A DNA stretch of 14,612 nt from Lachnospiraceae bacterium (lineage in GTDB: Bacteria; Bacillota_A; Clostridia; Lachnospirales; Lachnospiraceae), in the NCBI GenBank assembly GCA_017614185.1, contig JAGACI010000126.1:1-14612 (forward strand), read 5' to 3'. Position numbers and translations under genes: made by a program. A model generated the notes under the pieces. The model did no database searches and was not told the origin of the DNA. It saw only the letters and a program-made list of their open reading frames with translations. Positions 6,950-14,612 of this stretch are shown piece after piece. Each line of letters begins with the position of its first letter. The first letter of the stretch is position 1.

Positions 6950-7651
6950 ATGTCAAAAAATGAAAACGGACCGGATTCCGAAGTGGCAGAGATGCAGGTG
7001 ATGTTAAACAGCCTTGGCTACAACTGTGGCACCGTAGATGGAATTATGGGACCGGCAACGAAAGCCTCTGAAACGAGACTTCAAAACGAAAGAACGGTTT
7101 ACCTTGTACTAAAGGAAGCTGGTTTAAAAGACGCAGCAATCGCGGGAGTGATGGGCAACATACAGGCAGAGAGTTCTTTCAGAACTGAACTTTCCGGATA
7201 CGGTGGAGCAGGCGGAATTTGTCAGTGGGAAGGTTCGAGACTAGAGAGGCTGAAAGAATATGCCTATGAGATGGGTTTAGAAGAAACAGATATCAGATTA
7301 CAGGCTGATTTTCTTGCTCTTGAATTGACTCCATACAGCAGCAAATATGACAGAGCCTGTATGAATCTGCTTGAGCTGTTAAGAGGCATGGAAGATAACG
7401 AGGGCAACGCACAGATGGCCGCGGATTATTTCAATGCGTTGTTCGAAAGGAACAGAAATAAACCCACATGGGAAGAGGTAATAAGCGAATGTGAGAAATG
7501 CGGATGGGCTATACACAGATTTTCTAAGAAGCCTAACGCATATAACAACAGATTTTACCTTGATGCGCCAAAGAGAAGGGGCGCAGCAAAAGCGTTTTAT
7601 TACAAAATGAAAAATTTATATGAAGAAAGAGAGGAAGAAGAAAAATGGTAG
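6950..7651 (+). CDS. Phage tail lysozyme-type peptidoglycan hydrolase with N-terminal peptidoglycan-binding motif
   Basis: A 233-residue protein. Residues 11-48 resemble the first part of a peptidoglycan-binding 1 domain (Q16-x2-L19...LGY...VDGIMGPATKAS), shorter than the usual 55-60 residues. Residues 48-165 match the phage tail lysozyme pattern: a helix with GVMGNIQAESSF, where E74 is the likely catalytic Glu; GGICQWEGSRLERLKEYA at 88-105; then LQADFLALEL. Phage tail lysozymes cut peptidoglycan glycan strands to let a tail tube through. There is no signal peptide, transmembrane helix or lipobox; the N-terminus MSKNENGPDS is hydrophilic. The C-terminus is a charged EEREEEEKW tail. The start at 6950 has AAAGGAGA eight bases upstream, inside a hairpin. 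The stop overlaps the start of the FN3-Rhs gene by seven bases, so the two are translationally coupled and likely work together. A prophage relic is the main alternative, but no other tail genes are visible. Confidence 0.82.
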   Translation: MSKNENGPDSEVAEMQVMLNSLGYNCGTVDGIMGPATKASETRLQNERTVYLVLKEAGLKDAAIAGVMGNIQAESSFRTELSGYGGAGGICQWEGSRLERLKEYAYEMGLEETDIRLQADFLALELTPYSSKYDRACMNLLELLRGMEDNEGNAQMAADYFNALFERNRNKPTWEEVISECEKCGWAIHRFSKKPNAYNNRFYLDAPKRRGAAKAFYYKMKNLYEEREEEEKW

Positions 7652-9657
7652 GATTAGACCTTAATCTTAGATTAACACTTAATTCAAACGGATCGGTTAC
7701 TGCAAATTGGGATTCTATATCCGGGGCATCATATTATGAGTCATATATGTACGATATCAATAGTAACCAAATGGTATATAACCAGAAAAACATTAAGACA
7801 AATTCATACACCAGTAAAGCTGGAATTAAGGATAACAGCAATTACCGAGTGGTAGTTGTGGCATACAAATCAACCGGGGGAAGCATTACTTCGGCTGGAA
7901 AGAATATACTAATTCCTTCGGGATTCTACAATACAAGTCTTGCAGTTCCCGGAAATGTCAGAGCATCAGCTGAGACAAATGCAATTACGGTATCGTGGAG
8001 TGGCGTAAGTGGTGCAACAAGCTATGACGTGCTTTTTGATAACGTGGCAAGTAATGTTACCGGTACATCAAAACGTTATACAGGATTAACTCCTAACAGC
8101 AGACATTCATATGCTGTAAGAGCCAAGAACCAGAATGTAACCGGTTCGTATAGTACGACACAGTATATTAACACCCTGCAGAGTGCTGTTCAGTACCCCT
8201 CCACACCATCAAACATTACAAAGAAAGCAGATGAGACATCTGCAACTATCAGCTGGGGTACAGTAAGCAATGCGACAAGCTATGAACTGTTGTTTAATGG
8301 AACAACATATAGCCTTACAGCAACATCAAAGACTATTTACGGATTAACTCCGGGAAGAGCATATTCTTTCCAGGTCAGAGCGAGAAATGCGAATGGATAT
8401 AGTGCATACTCTGGCAGCATGACTGTTACAATAGCGCCTAATGCTCCTACGGGTATTTCCGCTACTGCAACAAGCAATGGCGCAACCATACGATGGAATT
8501 CGGTATCGGGTGCTTCCGGATATACTGTTGAGTTTGATGGAATTAACTATGAGGTGGGTTCTAACCAGACATCATATACGGTGACAGGAAAACTGCCTTC
8601 GATAAACTACAGATACAGGATTTGTTCAAAGAGTGTAGATGGTCCGGGTGTATTTAGCTCATTTTATTACGTTAAAACTCTGGATCAGACTCTCGTACCA
8701 CCAAGTGCAATTGGCCATTCCACTACTGAAACAAGTATTGAAATATATTGGAATATGGTAAGCGGAGCTTCAGAGTATGAAATCCTTTTCGATGGACGTA
8801 CATATAGGGCATCCAACGCAAGCAGATCTATTTATGGCTTGAGTCCAAATAAAACATACAAATATAAGATAAGATCCGTGACATCAAATGGTAAAACCAG
8901 TGATTACAGTACAGAGATGAGCGCAACAACAGCTCCCGGAAGTCCTATGCCGTGGGCAGAGATTGATGGGGAGACAATAACAGTAAACTGGCAACCTGTA
9001 ACAGGAGCTACAGGATATCGAGTATGGATTAACAATAGCGAATTCACAACAAACACGAATTCATTTATCTACAGAAACGCAGCGCCCAACACAACCTACA
9101 ACATCAAGGTTAAATCAAGAAATAGAGACGGTGAAGGCAACTATAGCAATCCAATATCAGTAAAATCAGGGGCGGCGATGATTGACGCCTCCGGCATTGT
9201 TGAAGAAATTGGAAGTTACGAAGTAAGAATTTCATGGCCTCCGGTAGAGGGCGCTGATTATTACGAAATCAATATTGATGGAGATACTAGTTTTACCCGT
9301 AATACATACTGGCAAAGCCAGCAGTTTGTTGAGAAAACGACATACAGATATAAGCTGAGGGCATATACCGGAAATGTTCCCGGACCATATACTGAGGAAC
9401 GTACATTTACCACGAAGCCTTACGCACCTAATACACCTGAAAACGTTCGCGCTACATCGACATCGGATTCGGTAACCGTGATGTGGAGCGCGGATGCCAG
9501 GGCAACTTCTTATGAGGTTTTCTTTGACGGAATAGAATACGGGACTACAGCAACAAGCAAACAATTACAGGTCTTAATCCTAAATCTGCTTATCAATATA
9601 AGGTCAGAGCAAAGAACGATGGCGGTTACAGCAATTACAGCTGGCCTCAAACAATAG
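7645..9657 (+). CDS. FN3-Rhs giant protein, N-terminal part (FN3 modules 1-8), cut short by a frameshift
   Basis: This frame starts at ATG 7645, with GAGGA at 7631-7635 inside the lysozyme gene, and reads 670 codons to a TAG at 9655-9657. The last 31 residues are out-of-frame sequence. Real content is about 639 residues: a chain of fibronectin type III-like modules at about 5-90, 99-178, 186-264, 267-346, 351-430, 433-510, 515-591, and the first half of an eighth from 595. Each has the core W at strand B, a Y-[ED]-[VIL]-x-[FI]-[DN]-[GN] strand C, a G-L-x-P-x3-Y turn and a final Y-S. There is no signal peptide or hydrophobic anchor: the N-terminus MVGLDLNLRLTLNSNG is already the first beta strand. 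FN3 arrays act as extended spacers or carbohydrate/protein-binding stalks. The correct continuation is in the next frame from 9561, giving one protein with the Rhs part. Confidence 0.88.
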   Translation: MVGLDLNLRLTLNSNGSVTANWDSISGASYYESYMYDINSNQMVYNQKNIKTNSYTSKAGIKDNSNYRVVVVAYKSTGGSITSAGKNILIPSGFYNTSLAVPGNVRASAETNAITVSWSGVSGATSYDVLFDNVASNVTGTSKRYTGLTPNSRHSYAVRAKNQNVTGSYSTTQYINTLQSAVQYPSTPSNITKKADETSATISWGTVSNATSYELLFNGTTYSLTATSKTIYGLTPGRAYSFQVRARNANGYSAYSGSMTVTIAPNAPTGISATATSNGATIRWNSVSGASGYTVEFDGINYEVGSNQTSYTVTGKLPSINYRYRICSKSVDGPGVFSSFYYVKTLDQTLVPPSAIGHSTTETSIEIYWNMVSGASEYEILFDGRTYRASNASRSIYGLSPNKTYKYKIRSVTSNGKTSDYSTEMSATTAPGSPMPWAEIDGETITVNWQPVTGATGYRVWINNSEFTTNTNSFIYRNAAPNTTYNIKVKSRNRDGEGNYSNPISVKSGAAMIDASGIVEEIGSYEVRISWPPVEGADYYEINIDGDTSFTRNTYWQSQQFVEKTTYRYKLRAYTGNVPGPYTEERTFTTKPYAPNTPENVRATSTSDSVTVMWSADARATSYEVFFDGIEYGTTATSKQLQVLILNLLINIRSEQRTMAVTAITAGLKQ

Positions 9658-10010
9658 TAACAAAGGCACCTGTACCTGCAACGCCTACTGATGTTTCGGC
9701 TACCTCAACAATTGACAGTGTCACAATAAGCTTCAGCCCTATCGAGGAGGCTGATGATTATGACATTGTGTTTGACAATGATGTCTTCAAAGTGAATAAA
9801 GATAGGAGATTGGTTTCCAAAACTCCAAAATCTTTAGTTAAATCTGCCAACAGAGCTGTGTTGAAAGCAGCAGCTACACCGGAAGAGCCTAAGAAGATGA
9901 AACTCTTATTAAAAGGACTAAAACCTGATTCAACACATAACTATCAGGCTAGAGCAAACAACGAGAGTGGCTCAAGTGACTTTTCTCCATTGTCAACTAT
10001 CGTGACAAAG
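7657..10010 (+). repeat. Array of about nine fibronectin type III modules (coding repeat)
   Basis: Nine consecutive modules of 76-90 codons share the protein pattern W..V.GA..Y.....DG..Y ......GL.P...Y.....A....G.YS. The DNA-level similarity is local, for example the repeated ACAAGCTATGA and GGATTAACTCC stretches in modules 2 and 3. The repeats have therefore diverged and are not a recent tandem amplification. Module 1 is the most divergent and module 9 carries a long insertion. Confidence 0.8.
9559..9563 (+). other. Frameshift site: one base missing from an A-run in the FN3-Rhs gene
   Basis: The upstream frame reads ...ACA AGC AAA CAA TTA CAG. Shifting by one at A9561 restores ACA ATT ACA GGT CTT AAT CCT, that is TITGLNPKSAYQYKVRAKN, which matches the same place in module 3 (ATSKTIYGLTPGRAYSFQVRARN). 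The parsimonious reading is that AAAA became AAA at 9559-9561. The downstream frame is closed by a TGA at 9513-9515, so the join must lie between 9516 and 9657, and module alignment places it at 9559-9563. No canonical X-XXY-YYZ slippery heptamer is present. It is either a true disabling mutation or phase-variation event, or an error in the assembled sequence. Confidence 0.88.
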
Positions 10011-13000
10011 AAGGAGAAGATGGCTACATTCCCGGAAAGGAGAACAAAAAAGCCATATCTTGATGGAAGATATGGATATACAGGTCATGATCCTATTAAT
10101 GTTATCTCCGGCGCATTCCTTTGGGATTATACAATCCTTGAAGAAAAAGGTAAGGATGGCCTTGGTTTTACTTTAATGTATGACTCCGAGAGGACATTAG
10201 AGGATAGAGGAGTTGGAAAAAAGTGGACCCACTCGCTTAACTATGTTTTGACTTCGGATGAAAATCATGTTTACTTCATTACTCCTTATGATAACGTATA
10301 TGCTTTTGATAAAAATAATGCAGATGGTACCTTCACACCTGTTTCGGGAGGAAGAGAATGTAGCCTTTCTCGAGGAGATAACGGTACTTACTTGGTAAGA
10401 TGTGGGGAAGATGCTGAGTATATCTTTGACGGCGATATGAGTCTTAAGCAGATTAATGAAGATGGAATTGAGACTTACACATTCATCAAAGATACAACCA
10501 ATAATACAGTCAAGGTTGAGAGTGCACATGGAGCATATCTTACCCTGACATATATGGATGGTCATATACGTATTGTTACCGCTCCGGATGGTAATAGATA
10601 TATTATCGGTTATGAGTCAAATGGAGATATTTTTGCTATTTACAATAAAAATATAAAGCCAATTAGATTTGAGTATGATAATAATTCAAACATTATTGCC
10701 ATTCGTGATTACTCCGGAAACACATACCTTACAAATACTTATGATTTGGCACAACGTGTTATTGAGCAGGTTATTACTGGCAGAGGCAAGAGCAAGGTTT
10801 TGTATAACGATGAAGCCTGTAAGAACACTTTTATTGATGCCTATGGTTACTCAACTATTTATACATATGATGAGCTTGGCAATGTAACGGATATTGAACA
10901 GGGAGATTCACATGTCCAAAACAGATATAACGCTAAAAATCAGCTCATTGAAAGTATTGATTCTCTTGGTAATTCAACCATGATGGGTTATGATGATAGG
11001 GGGCGTATGAATCGCGTCGTTTATCCCGACCGAACTGACGAAAAGATTACTTATGCTGACAATAACAAGCCGACAAAAGTAATTTCAAGAGACGGTTCGG
11101 AGGTTAACTATCAATATGATGAGAGAAACAATCTCATTGAAGCAACCGATGAGAGGGGGAATGTAAGCTCCTATACCTATGACGAAAATGACAACTTAAT
11201 AACCTACACTGACAGACTGGGTAATACATGGAATTTCGAATATGATGAGGCTAATCATTTAAAGAAAGCAATTGACCCTAAGGGAAATAAATCTCATTAT
11301 ACTCATGATGAAGTTGGAAGACTGACATCCTTTACCTCACCTTTGGGAAATAAGGTTGAACATATTTTTTCTGAGATGGGCGAACTCGTCGAAATCAAAG
11401 ATAAAGATGGTTCTGTAACATATGAGTATGATGTAAATGGAAACCCTGTCAAAATTGTTGACAGAAGAGGAAACGATGAGCGTATCGATTACAACGATAT
11501 GGGTCAGGTTATCTTGGTTAGGGACAGGGCTGGTGCAACAACTACTTATGAATATGATTCGTGTGGAAGACTTATATCAGAAAGGGACGTTGCCGGTTAT
11601 GAAACATTTCAGAATTACGATGAACATGGTAATGTTGCTTTTATAAGAGATAAGGAAGGCTCAACAACCAGCTTTACCTATGATGCAAACAACAGACTCA
11701 TCAAGGTGGAAGATGAACTGGGCGGAACCATTGAGTATACATATGACTGCATGGGTCAGGTTACATCGGTAAAAGATCAGCTTTCCAGAGAAAGAACTTT
11801 TGAGTATGACAATGCAGGAAATGTTTTAAAAGAGACAGATCCTCTTGGAAATGATGTTAGCTACACTTATGATGTGGCTGGCAACCTTCTTACCAGAACC
11901 GATGAAGACGGAGTGGTAACTTCCTATACCTATGATGGTGAGAACAGAGTTAAAACCATTGAAACTGCTGACGGTGAAACAGAGTTTACCTATGATGAAC
12001 TTGGACGAGTCATAAGTGTTAAAGACGCAGAAGGACACGTCGAATCCGCAGAGTATGATGCTGATGGTAATCCGGTTATCTCAAAAGATAAAGAAGAGCA
12101 CGAGACAACCTTCGAATACGACCACGCAGGAAGAATTGTAAAAGAGACTCTGGCAAACGGTGCCGAGACTCTTTATGAGTATGATGCAAACGGAAACTGT
12201 GTCAAGAAAACCGATGCTCTTGGGAACCTCTATACCTATGAGTACGATGAGGAGAATCGCCTTAAGAAGACAACAGACCCATTGGGACATACAACTTCTA
12301 TTGTATACGATTCCAGAGGTCAGGTAAGTAAATTGACAGATGCAAATGAAAATGTCTGGAAGTATGCTTACAACGGTAGTGGAACATTAAGATGTGAAAT
12401 ATCTCCAACCGACGATTCGAAAATCTTTAAGTATGATGAGCTTAATCGTCTTAAGTCAGTAACCGATGAAGCAGAGAACACTGCAGAATACACTTATGAC
12501 GCGGTAGGAAACTGCACATCCTATAAGGACTTTAACGGTAACACTTTAAGATATGAGTGGGATGCGAACAACCGTCTAATCAAGGTTACAAATGATAATG
12601 AAGCAGAGACAGTTTTCGAATATACAGGAACAGGTCTTGTTTCAAAAGTAACCGATGCTGAGGGAGCACAGACTCTATATGAGTATGATTCTCTTGGAAG
12701 AGTTACCAAGATTTCGGATGCTCTTGGACATAACACAGTATTTATCTACGATAAGCTTGGAAGAGTCTTAACTGAAACTGATGCAAACGGTAACACAACA
12801 GAGTACGAATACTCTCCTGTAGGTAACCTTCTTAAGGTTACGAGACCTGAAGGTGATTTCATCGAGTATTCATATGATGAAGTTGGAAACATCATCACAG
12901 AAGAGAATGCTGCAGGAACCAAGCTAACCTATACAAGAGATGCTCTTGGACAGGTAATCAAGGTAACAGATGCTCTTAATAACGAGACGGAGTTTACATA

Positions 13001-14612
13001 CACTGCTGACGGAAAGATAGCGACTGTCAAGAATTCTGAAGGAAGAGTTACTTCTTATGCATATGATCCCAACGGAAACCTTACTGAGATTACAGATGCG
13101 TATGGAAATGTAACCCATTATGAGTACGATTCCATTAATAACCTCCTTAAGGAATACATGACCGATTCGGAAGAGACTAAGGGTAATACCATTTATCAGT
13201 ACGACAGTAAGTCAAGAAAGATTAAGGAGATAAATCCTCTTCTTGAAGAGCAGACTTTCGAGTATGACGGTAACGGTAATACAACGGCCATTGTTGACGA
13301 GGAGGGCAGATGGACTCAGGTTATTTATGACCTTAATAACCGCCCTATAGAGCTTAAACAGGGCTTTGTCACCAAAGCAACACTTCGCTATAACAAGCGA
13401 GGCGAACTGGTAGAACTTAAAGATTGGACCGGAACAACTTCATATGAAAGAGATGCTCTTGGTCGAGTAACAAAGGTTACAAATCCTGAGGGTAAAGAAG
13501 CCGGATACTCCTATGATGCTGTAGGAAATCGAATTGGAATTGCATATCCTGACGGAAGCAACGTTTCGTTTGAATACGATAGAAATAATCGTATTAAGAA
13601 GATTACAGATGGTGAAGACGTAGTAGCGCAGTATACATACGATACTGCCGGCAGAATCGGAAGCATTGTAAAGGCAGACGGAATTGCCAAGACCTATACA
13701 TATGACTTAATGGGTCGTCCTACAGGTATTTCCTACATGAAGGGCGAGAGTCCTATTGCAGAAGAAGCATTTACATTTGACTGCCTTGGAAGAATCACAT
13801 CTTCAAACAGAACAAGTGATATAGAAGGCCTTGCTCGAATCGCAGAGTACGGATATGATGCACTTGGCAGACTTACCTCATACCTTGCAAACGGCGATAC
13901 TCTTGAGAATTATCTCTATGATTCTCTCGGAAACAGGCTTGCAACTGTTCTTAACGGAAATGTGAACACTTCCTACAGCTATGATGCGGCTAACAGACTC
14001 ACATCTCTTACAGAGAACGGCATTACAACCGGTTTTGAGTATGATAAGTGCGGAAACCTTATTAAAGAAAATCGCAATGATGAACTTATCCGTCAGTACC
14101 TCTACAACATGGATAACCTCCTCACCAAGGGTCTTAACCTTGAAACAGGAGAGGAGACAGAGTATTCATACAATGCCTTTAAGGAACTTATCAAGACAAA
14201 CCGTAAGCTTAAGACTGGTGAAGACTACAGAAGTGTAGAACGCAAATTCGTACCTGATTTCATGACATCACATATAGGCAATAACCTTATGATGTATGAG
14301 ACCGGTAAAGGAAGTCTTAAGACAATCTTTGGCAACGGTTATGAGAGAGTATCTCAGAAGTTCACACCTGAAGTCCCAACTCAGACAGAAGGAATAAGTA
14401 ACACCTTCTTCCACAATGACTTGTACTTAAGCCCGATGATTGCAACAGACAATCAGGGCAACATAATTGCCAAGTCATCACATGGTATATGGGGTGAAAG
14501 ATTAGACAGTGATCTTCCTGAAACCCTTGATGAGAACTTAAGATTCACATCCTACCGTTATGACCCCGTAATCAGTAAGTATCACGGCAACGCCCGAATC
14601 TATGATCCAAGA
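9561..14612 (+). CDS. FN3-Rhs giant protein, C-terminal part: end of FN3 module 8, module 9, DUF6531, about 50 YD repeats (3' end outside window)
   Basis: This frame is open, by my reading, from 9561 to the last base (1684 codons) and runs off the edge. It holds the second half of FN3 module 8; module 9 (about 9675-10010), which carries an unusual Lys/Ala/Ser-rich insertion of about 40 residues (about 9790-9890); a short linker; and a DUF6531-type Rhs entry domain (about 10074-10290, with GHDPINVISGAF, GLGFTLMYDSERT and GVGKKWTHSLNY). A long YD/Rhs repeat region follows from about 10660, then the C-terminal core LRFTSYRYDPVISKYHGNARIYDPR at the window edge. Rhs/YD proteins fold into a hollow beta-spiral cage that encloses a C-terminal toxin in polymorphic toxin systems. 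The toxin would start just beyond the window. If the frameshift is real, internal in-frame ATGs at 9897 and 10020 (the latter with GGAG only three bases upstream) could allow a separate cage product, but neither start looks strong. Confidence 0.9.
10660..14110 (+). repeat. Rhs/YD repeat array, period about 63 bases
   Basis: By eye about 50 copies of the YD motif, [TE]-Y-D-x-x-[GN]-[NR]-x-x-x-x-x-x-D-x-x-G-x-x, recur about every 21 residues (63 bases). Examples are TYDELGNVTDIEQGDS and EYDANGNCVKKTDALGN. Recurrent DNA words include TATGATG, GATGCTCTTGGA and GAGTATGA. These build the beta-spiral shell of the Rhs cage. The array is long compared with typical Gram-negative Rhs toxins and nearer to WapA-type proteins. 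Some copies are degenerate (EYTGTGL, TRDALGQ, EYSPVGN). Confidence 0.9.
14535..14612 (+). other. Rhs core C-terminal signature at the window edge
   Basis: The last 25 or so codons read LRFTSYRYDPVISKYHGNARIYDPR. They align with the highly conserved end of Rhs cores, which usually reads like F-T-G-Y-x-Y-D-x-x-T-G-L-Y-Y-x-x-A-R-Y-Y-D-P-x-x-G-R-F. In known Rhs proteins this motif is followed within a few dozen residues by the autocleavage region (D-P-x-G-L type) and then by the variable toxin. Here the cut comes immediately after Y-D-P-R. Confidence 0.8.

Noticed and set aside
9516..9657. Programmed -1 ribosomal frameshift joining the two halves of the FN3-Rhs gene
   Set aside because: No canonical slippery heptamer was found in the permitted overlap, and module alignment points to one missing A. 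Kept only as a low-probability alternative to mutation or sequencing error.
10660..14110. Regular repeats with short conserved words, considered as CRISPR or satellite DNA
   Set aside because: The period is about 63 bases in an open coding frame, the copies are diverged, and the translation gives YD motifs, so these are protein repeats.

Overview
The window reads as chromosomal DNA from a low-GC Gram-positive bacterium, most likely a clostridial anaerobe of the Lachnospiraceae type. The reasons are strong AGGAGG-type ribosome binding sites, ATG starts, a Bacillota-style lipobox protein, a secreted S11 D,D-carboxypeptidase carrying stalk modules, and a hybrid histidine kinase paired with a solute-binding lipoprotein. 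The lineage is an inference from gene style, not from a marker gene. No tRNA, rRNA, CRISPR array or transposase was seen.

Left part (1-2716). The 3' end of an unidentified gene (1-333) is followed one base later by a secreted D-alanyl-D-alanine carboxypeptidase (335-1792). A strong hairpin at 1796-1841, with an A-run on one side and a T-rich tract on the other, separates it from a convergent hemolysin III (HlyIII/PAQR) membrane protein gene on the minus strand (1850-2524). The intergenic region 2525-2716 holds two divergent, well-formed sigma-A-like promoters. Each carries symmetric or repeated sequence that could be an operator.

Middle (2717-6857). A two-gene operon encodes a lipid-anchored extracellular solute-binding protein and, 13 bases later, a transmembrane hybrid sensor kinase with HisKA-HATPase-REC-HPt layout. 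No ABC permease or DNA-binding response regulator is present. The natural reading is that the binding protein captures a ligand outside the cell and presents it to the kinase.

Right part (6858-14612). A short intergenic stretch ends in a long hairpin whose 3' arm contains the Shine-Dalgarno sequence of the next gene. That gene is a small signal-less peptidoglycan hydrolase of the phage tail lysozyme type with an N-terminal peptidoglycan-binding motif. Its last codons overlap the start of a giant gene with about nine fibronectin type III modules, a DUF6531-type Rhs entry domain and about 50 YD (Rhs) repeats, running off the right edge. This giant gene carries an apparent one-base deletion near 9561 that breaks it into two frames. 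The window ends at an Ile-Tyr-Asp-Pro-Arg motif typical of the end of an Rhs core, so any C-terminal toxin domain and its immunity gene would lie just outside.

The most interesting system here is the coupled lysozyme plus FN3-Rhs pair. Neither protein has a recognisable Sec signal peptide or membrane anchor, and the pair sits behind a ribosome-binding-site-sequestering hairpin. It may be a polymorphic-toxin delivery unit that does not use the usual Sec/WapA route.
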